Assembly: GCA_039519185.1 (NCBI GenBank)
Contig: CM076848.1
Coordinates: 62,088,778-62,152,777 of the forward strand
Source of the DNA: Astragalus membranaceus
Lineage: Eukaryota > Streptophyta > Magnoliopsida > Fabales > Fabaceae
Reading direction: 5' to 3'
Length of the DNA: 64,000 nucleotides
Position numbers and translations under genes: made by a program. Positions 54,758-64,000 of the stretch are shown one piece after another. Below the pieces are notes generated by a model. It saw only the letters and a program-made list of their open reading frames with translations. It did not search any database and was not told the DNA's origin. Position 1 is the first letter of the stretch. Each line of letters begins with the position of its first letter.

Positions 54758-56390
54758 CAACTAAATCAAGAATATTTTTCCTCCTATGAGGACTATAACT
54801 ACAAAATAAAACTCTATGTTGCTTGCCAACAAAAGAGTGAGCGCAAGTTTTCAAATGCGTACCATTCACCGGAAGAGAATTTTGCTTGTCAAGAAGGATG
54901 TTGAGTCATTTCTCACCCAAACGGCCAAGACACATATGCCATAAATCAATATAGCATCTTCAACTACATTCACCTCCTCTTTGCACAACTTTATAGACAC
55001 ATTGTAGAGAGTAGTGAAACTTTCTCCCCTTGCCACCACAAGTGACCCTTTGGTGAGCTTGACCTTGCCACCATCAACGTTAGTGTCATAACCATCAATA
55101 TCCAAAGCTTTGACGAGATCAAGTTGAGGTGGATATCAGAAATTTGCCTAACATTCTTCAATTACATTTTGCACCCAATACTGGTTTCAATCCAAACATC
55201 TCATATATCAACGATTTTCCAGACCTCTTTTATCTCCCATCCTTACTATGCCTAAACCACCACTAGTATACGGTGGCGGACCCAGGACCCCGGGGTCGGG
55301 GGTGTCAAATTTTTTAAGGCCAGTGTCTAATGGGTGCAAAACTTGATTTACTAGTGCAATTTAAAATTTTTAGGGGGTTCGAAAAAAATTTATATAGAAT
55401 GGTAAGTACATTTTTTTTTCAGGGAGTTCAACCGAATCCCCTCAGCTATAGGTGGGTCCGCCACTGCTAGCATAGGATGAAAAGAAATCACGCTTGGGAG
55501 TGACATGGTTCGAGGCTCCGTATATCAACAACCCAACTAGAATCATCACTTGCAAGATTTAAAGAACTATCGCCATACACAATAAAATATCATTATCATA
55601 CGCAACTGTAGCTGTCTCTTTATCATTTTGCTTATCGTTGCCTTCTTCTTTTTCATATGACTTTTCTCTTTTGAGGGTCCTGCAATGTTTTCTGATGCGT
55701 CCCATGCACATTACCACAATGATAACATGTCATTTCATTTCTAGTCCTTGACTTGCTTCGGCTGTCATATTTTCCATGACTATGTGAATTTATGGTTTGG
55801 CTTCTCCCCGTGACTCGGTAGCGAGTGCTTCTGACTGATTGGAGGTACCTATCAACCCACGCTCCTTCCTTCTGGGTTCTTCATTAAGCATGCTCTCTTT
55901 TACCATTGACATTGTCAACTTCCCATTTGGAGCTGAATTTGTCCACATCACCAAAAGAACTTCCAAACTGTCAGGTAAGGAACTGAGTATCAACAACTCT
56001 TGCAACTCATCATCTAATTTAATTTCAGTAGTTGTCAACTGATTCACGGTATTCTAAAAAATACACATATGTTCTGCCATTGAATCCCCTTTTTTATATT
56101 TCATATTCACCAACTTATGGATTAAACATGCTTTATTTTGCACATTTTTCCGCTCATTCAGTTCAGCTAATTTCTTTCACATTTTCTAGCCATTTGTTTC
56201 TGTATCAACAAGGGGATATACAATAAGATCCAGCCACACACTAGTCAAAGCACCTGCCTTTCTATTCATCTTTTTCCATTCAGCATCATCTTTATCTTTG
56301 GGTCGAGCAGTGTCACCCTCAACGGGGTAGGGAAAACATACTGAAATCTCAACAAACACGACAAGTTTGTTCGACACGCTTACACCATCG
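54758..56390 (-). pseudogene. Copia gag and gag-pre-integrase remnants
   Basis: Gag pieces: AEWKKMNRKAG near 56270, NQLTTTEIKLDDELQELL near 56020 and LNEEPRRKERG near 55880. A degraded zinc knuckle (CYHCGNVHGTHQK) lies near 55720, and the gag-pre-integrase segment (GGKVKLTKGSLVVARGE) near 55050. The start of the integrase zinc region (LKTCAHSFVGKQHRV) is near 54840. Several frameshifts and stops are visible. It adjoins the MULE exon at about 54757, so it inserted into or recombined with the MULE 5' end. It is a different Copia family from that at 40590-43129. Confidence 0.85.
55271..55466. mobile_element. 196-bp hAT-type MITE
   Basis: Terminal inverted repeats CGGTGGCGGACCC and (reverse complement of the right end) CAGTGGCGGACCC match at 12 of 13 positions. 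They are flanked by an 8-bp target duplication CTAGTATA/CTAGCATA with one mismatch. It has no coding capacity and is inserted in the Copia remnant. Confidence 0.8.
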
Positions 56391-57677
56391 GAGCCCCATT
56401 TTCTTTCCTCTTCTTGCCTCTGGCACTATTCTCGTTTTTGTCTCTCTCGCAATTTTTCCTTACGGCTACTATACTCATTCCAATATATTGGAGCAATGCT
56501 TTTAATATTTAGGGATTTACCTTCCTTTTCTTACAAGCACATGGGCCAAGCGCGCGCACAACACACACACACCTTTTTTCTTGGCCCATACTTTTCCCGC
56601 GTCACTGTGAAATGACCAAAAGGCCATTAATGAGGCGCGTTGTTTTCATCGATTCAGTTAGGGTCAACCAAAAACTTTTGATATGCCCAACCAAACATGT
56701 ATTTTTTTGAGACACACCCCTTTTTTACTTCTTTTACACTACCGAACTATTTCGGTTGACATTAACCGAAATAGTAACCGAAATAGTTCGATTGAGGTCA
56801 ACTGTCAACCGAATAGTGTAAAAGAGGTAAAAAATGGTGTGTCTCAAAAAAATATACGTTCGGTTGGGCCTAGCCGAATATATTCAGTTGGCCTCAACCG
56901 AATCGCACGTAAACACGTCTTCTCATTAAGGGTAGTTTTGGAGTATTTAGAGTTAGGGGGTGTGGGGTGAATAGGAAGGGTGTGAGAAAAGTGATGGCCT
57001 TTTTCTTTTTATTATTTAACTAGTGTGGCCCACTTTAGGAGTGACCATCCAACAAGTCCCTATCTTTCAAAATACATGTCATTTTTAAGAATAATATTGT
57101 TTAATTTACTTGCCATTTAAAAGTCTAATGCAACATTAACTATTGTTTTCTCAATAATACCCTTTTCTATATACTTTAGAGAGAGAAACACGTAGAATGA
57201 AGTAAAAAATAGTTAACAGGATTCTAAGAAAAAGATAAATACTTCAATTAAAAGTAACTAACAAAATTTGTAACTGGTCTCTATAGTTAGTGAAATATAT
57301 CAAACTAATCTTTAAAATATTTAGAAATCTTTCAATAGTCTTTGTAAGGACAACTTATAAAATGTACACGTCAAAAAAAGGACAACTTATAAAATGTTAG
57401 GAACTAATTTGGCAAATGTCACAAACTAAAGATTTGCGCTTAAATGAATTTAGAATTAAATATTTTTGTCTCTTAATTTTAGTATATCAATTTTTGAAAA
57501 GGAAACTTCCAACGGTCAAGAACCAACAATGTTGAAAATAAAACTTATTGGAAGAATAGAAGGCACAGATCAAATTGGGTGTTTGAACATATTTTTTGTT
57601 TCTTTTACAAAATCCAAACCATGTTAATTTTAACAACAAAAATATGTTTATTTTTTTAATATTTCAACACTTCTAAT
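56391..57677. other. Non-genic region with a fold-back repeat
   Basis: No gene is recognised. It contains a fold-back at about 56690-56875 and AT-rich DNA with scattered indel-type repeats such as 'ggacaacttataaaatgt', duplicated at about 57348 and 57379. Confidence 0.5.
56690..56875. repeat. Fold-back (inverted repeat) of about 185 bp
   Basis: The left arm 'cccaaccaaac...ttttttgagacacacc...cttttacact' pairs with the right arm '...agtgtaaaag...ggtgtgtctcaaaaaa...ttcggttggg'. The arms are about 75 bp each around a centre rich in ACCGAAATAG motifs. MITE-like, but no clear target duplication was found. Confidence 0.75.
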
Positions 57678-58672
57678 TAGAGCTGTCAATTTGGCCCACG
57701 TGGGCCAGCCCACCCTAGGCCCACATGGCCCATGGACCAAAAAGCCCATGGGCCAAAAAGCCCACCATCCTAAGGCCCCACATAGGCCCCAAGCCCATAA
57801 GGCCCACGTGGGCCCAGCCCCGCCCATAGGCCCTGAATATTTATTTTGCAAAAAATGACCCACTCAACTTTGATGGCCTAGTTTAGCCCATGGGCCCTGA
57901 ATATTTATTTTGCAAATAATGACCCTGGTGGTGGTGGTGGTGGTGGGTGTGAGATAGTGATGATGGTGGTTGTGGTGAGAGGGAGAAGGAGGTGGTGGTG
58001 AGTGAGGGAGAAGAGGAAGGGGGTGAAAGAATGAAAGTGGATGTGTAAATAGTGGAAAAATAGGTGGTGGTGGTGGTGGTTGGTGAGAGGAAAAAGGAGG
58101 TGGTGGTTGTTGTGTGATGGTGGTGAGATGGAAAAGGAGGTGGTGGTGGTGGTGGTGAGAGGAAAGTGAAGGTGATGGTGGTGAGAGGGAAAATGAGGTG
58201 GTGGTGGTGAGTAGAAGATGGTGGTGGTGGTGGTGGTGGTGGGAGTGAGAGAGAAGAGGAAGTGGGTGAAAGAATGAAAGTAGAGGTATAAATAGTGGGA
58301 AAAGAGGTGGGGTGGTGGTGGCGAGAGGGATAAGGAGGTGGTGGTGGTGGTGGGAGGGAAAATGAGGTGGTGGTGGTGAGTGGGAGATGGTGGTGGTGGT
58401 TGTGGTGAGAGGGAGAAGAATGTGGTGGTAAGAGGGAAGGAGAAGAGGAATGGGGGTGAAAGAATAAAAGTAGAGGTGTAAATAGTGGGAAAAAAAATGA
58501 GAATAAAATTTGGGGGCCAGCCCACAAAGCCCTGGCCCCAACCCACTAAAAAATTTAAAAGTGTGGGCTGGGGCTAAAAAAAGCCCCATTAATAGGGGGC
58601 TTCAATTTTATGGGGCTTGATTGGGGGCCAATGGGGCTGGGCTTGGGGGCTTGGGCCAAATTGACACCTCTA
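57678..58672. mobile_element. Non-autonomous hAT element (995 bp) filled with GGT repeats
   Basis: The left end TAGAGCTGTCAATTTGGCCC and the right end (reverse complement) TAGAGGTGTCAATTTGGCCC agree at 19 of 20 bases. A perfect 8-bp target duplication CTTCTAAT lies at 57670-57677 and 58673-58680. The subterminal parts are rich in GGCCCA/TGGGCC words. The centre is a GGT/GAGAGGGA minisatellite. There is no transposase, and the overlapping Pro/His-rich open frames on the minus strand are repeat artefacts. Confidence 0.93.
57925..58450 (+). repeat. (GGT)n-based minisatellite inside the hAT element
   Basis: Runs of GGTGGTGGT alternate with GAGAGGGA(A/G)AA(G/T)GAGG, and a longer block 'gggtgaaagaatgaaagt(a/g)ga(g/t)gt(g/a)taaatagtgg' occurs three times (near 58022, 58265 and 58455). 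The strand is strongly G-rich, almost free of C. Confidence 0.9.
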
Positions 58673-58680
58673 CTTCTAAT

Positions 58681-60264
58681 TAGTCAAATTTTAAAATTTA
58701 GGAAATACACCAAACTAAACCGTAACTCTATCGATATAAGGTAAACTATTCTTGATTCTCTGATCCCCTAAAAGAAAAAAAAATAAAGACTACGTGCTTA
58801 GTTAGGGTTCACGGACAGATGAGTTTAAATTTATAAATTTGTTGTCCAAAGAAAACCATTACGGGTCTAACAAATTGGTTATAGTTGGATCCTATTCGGT
58901 TTGAGAAGCCGAACTGAGAAGAGTCATCGGAAGTTTCTTCTAATGATGCTCCTCCACGTTGATTCGATGGAAGTGGTATTTGCACACACTCCAATACCAA
59001 AGTTAACACTAAGGAATGAGGGTGAGGTAAGAGTAATAAATGCGTATCTGATCCAATGATTGACTCTCGTACTTATACGTGGATTCACCTCCTAGATGCA
59101 TGCGAGTGCCTGAGAAATCTGACGTGGCAAGACAGTTACAAGTTGATGATCGTGTCCGAGATCGCTTCCTAACCGTACGATGGGATGTAGGTCAATCCTG
59201 ATCGTTGCTTTGATTTTTGGGGCGCGTGGTTCTTGCGCTGATAAAGAAAATAAGCATTTGAGGCCGACTCAAATCTGGAGTGGACCGAGTACCGGTCCAA
59301 AATAGATCCGAACGCCAAAAAACGCCTAAACCAAATAAGCCTGTATGGGTTGAATTGTAGGTTGAATTGGATTTGTCTGCTGACTTGAACACTCCTATTT
59401 CTTTATTTACCTTCTCGAATAATTACATTATAATTGATAAAAAGAGATTATCCATATCCAAATGCCTGCACATCGCACAATGTTATATTTAATCCCACAT
59501 GCCGCCGGCACATCAATCGCACCATTACAACTGATCGAAGGAGCACGATGTCACGTTCAAAGGGAAACTACGGCTAATTAAAAGAAAATCCTTACAATAT
59601 GTACGATGTGTTTGTTAATTACATCGGATTAGTTTGGTTAAGATATCTTTGTGTTGATGTGGCAGGCAGAATCTCTTCCATCATTTTGCTGGATGGTCAA
59701 AACAGGAATTGGATTGACTTACGATCCATAGTGGCTTCAACAATTGCAATGCTTATCACTATCGCGCGTGGACCAAATTATAAAGAAAACTTATAATTAG
59801 TATTTAACGAGGATATATATCAGCCAGTCATTACACAGATGAGTGTTGAGCACCATCGTTGACAATTCATAAAGTCCCCAACATATAGTATAAAATACTA
59901 ACACCATTAGTGGTCCAAATGGGCTCTAGGTTGGCATGCATAACAGATGAACTAAAAAAACTCTCTTCCAAATACCGTGTTTATCTAAGGATGTTGACCA
60001 ACCCCATTACTTAAATCGATCAATATTTTTTAGCTTGTATTGGTTTGAGTTTTTGCATTATAATTAACTTTTTATTTAATCAAACATAAGACTAACTAAC
60101 CATAGGATAACGTTTTTGAGCAGAAAGGTCAAAAGCCCCATTAAATACCAAAAGTTGACATTTCGGTATATTTAAGCTACGGTTAACCCAATTATATATC
60201 GACACGTAGACGACTGCGCTATCAAATCCAGGTAAAATGCACCAATCACATGTTAGTGCAAATT
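58681..60264. other. Intergenic region upstream of the ERF gene
   Basis: AT-rich, with no gene or transposon end recognised. Short open frames at 58809-59009 (-) and 59599-59796 (+) match no family I know and are not reported as genes. The last 200 bp probably hold the distal ERF promoter. Confidence 0.5.
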
Positions 60265-60273
60265 CCACGTGTC
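60265..60273 (+). promoter_or_regulatory. ABRE/G-box (CCACGTGTC) upstream of the ERF gene
   Basis: It contains the ACGTGTC core of abscisic-acid response elements, about 165 bp before the TATA box. A DREB A-6 gene induced by drought or ABA would fit, but this is a single short motif. Confidence 0.5.
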
Positions 60274-60430
60274 ATCTTTGCGTAGGATAGCCACCATCAA
60301 GGAGTTACATCACTAAAGCTGACTCGACAAAAATAATTTTTTAATTAAATAAAAAAAGAAGGTGATTAGTGCAAGGAACCTTACCCCGAGTAAATCAAAG
60401 AGATGAGAGCATAAATAACATTAGCGATAC

Positions 60431-60440
60431 TATATATAAA
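60431..60440 (+). promoter_or_regulatory. TATA box of the ERF gene
   Basis: TATATATAAA is a near-perfect plant TATA box 72 bp before the ATG at 60513, predicting a start site near 60465. It lies inside the frame that could be opened from upstream, and so argues that translation begins at 60513. Confidence 0.7.
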
Positions 60441-60512
60441 CCAACAAAAGAGTTACCTTGTGAATTCAAACCAAAAGGGACAGACACCTCTTCAAATAAC
60501 ATCAATAATAAC

Positions 60513-61232
60513 ATGTATAGTGATGAAGAGTTGATGAAAGCACTTGAACCTTTTATGAAAACTGATTCATCCAGCACTACTACCTGCACCTCCTCTTTTT
60601 CTTCCCCTTCACCTCCTTCCATAAGATTAAACCAACTCACACCATTTCAAATTCTTCAGATTCAATCTCAATTCCAAATTCGACAACAACACAACTACCT
60701 CAGTTTCCTTAGCACAAACCAAAATGTCCCAATGAAGAAACAAAGAATGCTTTACCGTGGAGTGAGACAGAGACATTGGGGTAAATGGGTCGCTGAGATT
60801 AGACTCCCTAAAAACCGTACTCGTCTCTGGCTTGGTACATTCGATTCTGCTGAGGAAGCAGCTTTTGCTTATGACAACGCTGCGTTTAAACTAAGAGGTG
60901 AAAGTGCTCGCCTTAATTTTCCTCATCTACGTTACCATAACTACAACAAGCCTCTCCCTCCTTCTGTGGATGCGAAGCTGAAAGCTATTTGTCAAAGCAT
61001 GGTCAAACATCAGGTGAAAACAGAACAACCTTGTTCTCGAGAGTTTGAGGATTTTAAGGTGGAGAATGAGAAACTAACATCATCCCCCTTGTCTGGTGAA
61101 TCTTCTTCGCCTGAATCTGGTATTAGTTTATTGAATTTCTCGGGTTCTGATGAAACGGATAATAATAATATTGGATTGGATTTGGACTTGGAGAAGTATC
61201 CTTCAGTGGAGATTGATTGGGAAGCTATTTGA
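60513..61232 (+). CDS. AP2/ERF transcription factor, DREB A-6 (RAP2.4/ERF053-like)
   Basis: Intronless, 239 residues from the ATG at 60513. The N-terminal motif MYSDEELMKALEPFMK and the LNQLTPFQILQIQSQ block are typical of DREB A-6. The AP2 domain (about residues 79-137) reads YRGVRQRHWGKWVAEIRLP, TRLWLGTFDSAEEAAFAYD and LRGESARLNFP. The C-terminal acidic motif EKYPSVEIDWEAI matches the RAP2.4/ERF053 group end. These nuclear proteins bind DRE/GCC-type sites and act in drought, ethylene, wounding and wax responses. The frame is open 48 codons further upstream but lacks an ATG there, and it contains the TATA box. The gene is intact and stands alone between transposons. Confidence 0.95.
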   Translation: MYSDEELMKALEPFMKTDSSSTTTCTSSFSSPSPPSIRLNQLTPFQILQIQSQFQIRQQHNYLSFLSTNQNVPMKKQRMLYRGVRQRHWGKWVAEIRLPKNRTRLWLGTFDSAEEAAFAYDNAAFKLRGESARLNFPHLRYHNYNKPLPPSVDAKLKAICQSMVKHQVKTEQPCSREFEDFKVENEKLTSSPLSGESSSPESGISLLNFSGSDETDNNNIGLDLDLEKYPSVEIDWEAI

Positions 61233-61389
61233 GTTACGCTCTTGTTATGTTTGTTAAATGATTTAGGTTTGGTTTTGGTGTCGTGTCTTGTGCAGCATCT
61301 GCAATGTAATTTTTGACAGTTGCAGTTGTTTGGCATAGTCCCGTTGCAGTTGGAGATTGATTATTTATTTTTTTTGACAAGCACTTGTT

Positions 61390-61410
61390 TGTGATTATTA
61401 ATAAAGCACT
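61390..61410 (+). terminator. Probable polyadenylation region of the ERF gene
   Basis: 'attaataaagcac' (AATAAA near 61399) lies about 165 bp after the stop codon, a normal distance for a plant 3' UTR; other AT-rich far-upstream elements surround it. Confidence 0.45.
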
Positions 61411-61894
61411 CTTCAATATAATTAATAAATACATGTCACTCCTTGCTTGCTCCAATGCTTATCTTAAAAAAATAAAATACATGTTACTCTTGTACGGTCA
61501 TGGTATTTGATTCAATTAACAAACTAACTTTTTACAAATGCCAACAAGTGTTCTAAGCTTTTTTCACACCCAAAATCCCAACTTCCACTTTTCTTAGATT
61601 TCAAGGTCCATATATAGTTTGTGTAAATAGAAGTAAAGAAATTGTAAGAAGTATTCTTCTATGTTCTTATCATTGAAGTTTATTATTACACACCCCTCCT
61701 TTCCAGAAAACTATACTTCTATTCTATTTTCTCTAAATTATACACTTCTCCCCAAAGAAGTACATATGTGCAATCAAGTTTTGTAGGTCTCTATTTTTAA
61801 TTCTTTTGTAGGATTGTTGACATATAGTCGTGACTTGCTTATAAAAAAAATATTGGCTAAATTGCACTTTTGGTCTCTTATCTTTGACTTTGGT
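61411..61894. other. Non-genic AT-rich spacer
   Basis: Nothing recognised beyond a 'tggctaaattgcacttttggtc' word at 61854 that recurs in many plant repeats. The composition changes sharply to GC-richer DNA after about 61895. Confidence 0.5.
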
Positions 61895-64000
61895 TTTGTT
61901 ACGTACCTTGCTTTGGATTCTCGGATCCGGAGTCGGCAATGGGTATTTGATGTGTAGTGATTATCTTTTCCTGGCTCAGGGCCTGATGGGTGCTTCGAAG
62001 GTCGGAATCTTCCGAGGTAAGAATCATCGAGGTCGCGTTCTTCCGAGGCTGGACCCGGTAGGGTCTGGTACCTGCAGACACTCTGATGCTAAATTCAGCA
62101 AACAGAAGTCAGTGGGGTGCAAATACGGTAGGACCCGTATTTATAGACGCGAAGCACCGAGGGTTCGCGGGTTGCGCCCGACCTGGATCGTTGGATACAA
62201 GCGCTTTGATCTGGTCCGTTGATTTATGATCCGACGGCGTGATACCTTGCTGGACCGAATTTCTTGGGAAATGGGCCCATTATAGTCGCAGATTGGGCCT
62301 TTAGGGCCGATCTGGAACAGTTTTCCCCCTAGTCGAGGTCAATCACGGAGTGCGGCCTCGGCTTGATTGTGCTTTACCCTTTGGGCGTTGCCCTCGGATC
62401 TGGGCAATGCGTGCTGGATCCCGAGGTTGAGATGCGAGCCCGACATGAGTGATGGATTTCTGAAATGTTAGTGACGGAAGCAGTCTCGGAGGTAGGAAAT
62501 CCTTGAGTTGACTCGAGTATTCCCGGAGATGCCTTGTGTGAGTATTATCAGAGATGTGACGTTTGAGTGATGCGAGGTGTCTTGTCATAATGACTTGCAC
62601 GGATCCTCATGTCTATATGTTGATCGCCCCGAGAGATGTAGCGTCGTTTCACCTTCCGGGTTCAGAATGTCTTTAAATAATCGTCCAAGGCCTAATTCCG
62701 AACACTTTGTCGTTTCTTTATCTCGAATTCTCCCGAGTTCAGCGAACTTTGTGCGACTTTGCTCTCCGGCAATCTGAGTCTGAGTTCCCGGTTTCCGACG
62801 TTGAGGGATTTGTGTTGTCTTCCACTTCTTGGTTCTGTCGATGTTGAGGTCTTTGGCGAGGTTCTTCAAATATCTCACACCGGGTTGCATCCGATCTCCC
62901 AAAATTTGCTGCACTTGTTCTGGAAAAATGGCGAAGATAAGGGAGACCGATAGAACAAACCTCGTTGCCCCCGGAAGGCCGCCGTTGAGGAGGTCTGCCG
63001 AGGTTAACATAGTTATCGATGAGCGGCGGTCGACTTCTGGGGCGGTCTCAGGTCGGGTGGAGGCTAGTGGCTCAGTCTTAACGTCGCCGCCTGTGGAGTC
63101 TCCGACCCTCGACCCTGCGGGGGAGGCTTCTACTTCTGATAACGCGGTGTTGGACTTCCATCTTTCCACCCAAGGCTGGGAATCGGCAGGGCAGGCCGCC
63201 GAGGTGGCGGGACTGGAGGCGAGGGTACCCGTAGCGACGGATCCGTATTGGTGGATTTCGACCGACATTCTTACAGTGGGATCGTATTACCGAGCTGGCC
63301 GAGGTGAGCCGAGCATGCTCAGAATGTTTGAGAAGTTTGTAGGAGCCAAGGGGCAAGAGTGGAGCTTGGAGCTAGTCCCGGGTGACAATGTCGCGTGCTC
63401 CAAGGTGGACGGCGTGAGGTTTTTTGTTTACTCTGTTTTTATGAGAAGATGGGGATGAGGATCCCGTTTACAGAGTTTCAAAGGAGGGCATTGAGGTTTC
63501 TGCAGGTAGCTACTTTCGAGATCGTGATGCGGGCATTAGGCCACCAATGTCGTTTGAGGGTTTTTCTTCCTTCTTTTTGACGTGTTCCGTCAGCCCGAGG
63601 CTGGGTCGGACAGGTTTGGTCAGATAGGACTACGTCGTAACCGCAAGTTCTTCTTCTTCCAACCCGTGACAAACTCGATGAGGGACTTTAAGTATGGTTT
63701 TTTCCTGGTGGCGCCGGTGAACGAGGCCGCAAAGAAGGAGGTTGTCCAGCTCGATGATAGGGGTAACGTTGTGAAGAATTTGTTCCTACTATCTTGGTGC
63801 CGTCGACGTTATGACTTGCAGACGGGATCGTATTCCTATAAAGAAACGGATCTGACCCGACAAGTGGCTCTGACCTTGAAGTTGCTGTCTGATTGGGTTC
63901 AGGCATTTACGAACAAGAGTGGGAGGATTGAGTGCAAGAAGATCTTGGAGGTGAAGTCTCCCGCCGACCTGACTAATACTCTGGGTAAGTTTTGCGAACT
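61895..64000 (+). mobile_element. 5' part of a further retroelement (probable Tat/gypsy-type), runs off the right edge
   Basis: The stretch is markedly GC-richer than the flanks. A possible start TGTTACGTACC lies at 61895. A TATTTATA word at 62149 could serve either strand. The coding part begins at 62928. The LTR limits and PBS could not be fixed, so the element class rests on the protein. Confidence 0.5.
62928..64000 (+). pseudogene. Frameshifted ORF resembling the 'putative gypsy-type transposon' domain (PF04195-like)
   Basis: The ATG at 62928 (MAKIRETDRTNL) opens a Ser/Pro-rich N-terminus to a TGA at 63456-63458. The conserved part continues in another frame from about 63430 (FYEKMGMRIPFTEFQRRALRFL) and returns to the first frame near 63565 (FDVFRQPEAGSDRFGQIGL, then RNRKFFFFQPV). 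It stays open to the window edge. A short segment after LQVA appears deleted relative to the family. The family name is recalled from memory; these proteins occur as gag-like or extra ORFs of Tat-lineage elements. Confidence 0.6.

Noticed and set aside
57864..58589. Three overlapping long Pro/His-rich open frames (over 210 residues each)
   Set aside because: Created by the GGT minisatellite read in all three frames; no start context or homology.
58809..59009. 66-residue minus-strand frame (SNQRGGASLEETSDDSSQFG)
   Set aside because: Looks protein-like but I recognise no family, intron or promoter; it could be a gene scrap, but support is insufficient.
61854..61876. 'tggctaaattgcacttttggtc' as a transposon terminus
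   Set aside because: A common plant repeat word, but no partner end or duplication could be located.
1..64000. tRNA or rRNA genes
   Set aside because: No cloverleaf-like A/B-box arrangement or rRNA core sequence noticed; tRNA-like words are only the complements at retrotransposon PBS sites.

Overview
This window looks like plant nuclear DNA from a legume, probably of the Trifolieae/Fabeae group. That placement is an inference. It rests on a very large Ogre-type (Tat lineage) Ty3/Gypsy element with a DUF7745-like extra ORF and a short intron, on plant-only families (EIN3-like, AP2/ERF, pollen Ole e 1), and on AT-rich DNA full of nested transposons. About 90 % of the window is mobile DNA. Only two intact host genes are visible: a two-exon Ole e 1-like gene (30436-31007, +) and an AP2/ERF group DREB A-6 transcription factor (60513-61232, +). 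A third host gene, EIN3-like (31698-32755, -), is a pseudogene.

Layout. 1-5298: a Tekay/Del-type chromovirus on the minus strand, with an unbroken gag-pol frame running off the left edge, an iMet primer-binding site and the proximal part of its 5' LTR. 5304-27928: a structurally complete Ogre element on the minus strand (LTRs of 3580 and 3586 bp, perfect 5-bp target duplication GTGAG, PBS, polypurine tract, ORF1, gag-pro, a 186-bp intron and an intact pol frame). It sits in or beside that LTR. It carries a solo chromovirus LTR (10094-12487, duplication GAAAC) and an LTR fragment in ORF1 (about 21095-21424). 27929-30136: AT-rich DNA with minisatellite-like CAACGGGAG repeats and a Helitron-type 3' end.

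30436-44428: the Ole e 1 gene and the EIN3-like pseudogene, then a degraded Copia element (minus strand) whose 3' LTR is split by a 6731-bp CACTA element (32857-39587, duplication TCA). The CACTA element has no visible transposase. It holds fragments of at least five host genes: coiled-coil SCD2-like, RS-rich cyclophilin-like, polygalacturonase, RING-variant E3 and ABCB transporter. Exons and splice sites are kept, and one exon fuses polygalacturonase to RING-variant sequence.

44434-48307: an internally deleted chromovirus (plus strand) with a complete 2.49-kb 3' LTR. 48308-54757: a broken MULE transposase gene (FAR1-like DNA binding, transposase, C-terminal OTU protease). A 329-bp inverted copy of its OTU end forms a hairpin-capable structure, and a 3326-bp Ogre-related solo LTR (duplication ATGTC) interrupts it. 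54758-56400: Copia gag/integrase remnants carrying a 196-bp hAT-type MITE. 57678-58672: a 995-bp non-autonomous hAT element filled with GGT repeats. 60265-61410: the ERF gene with ABRE and TATA signals. About 61895-64000: the GC-richer start of another element with a frameshifted ORF resembling the 'putative gypsy-type transposon' domain.

The insertions can be ordered in time from who interrupts whom, which makes the window a readable nested-insertion record. The strongest leads are the multi-gene Pack-CACTA and the MULE inverted repeat. All calls come from reading the sequence; no database search was run.
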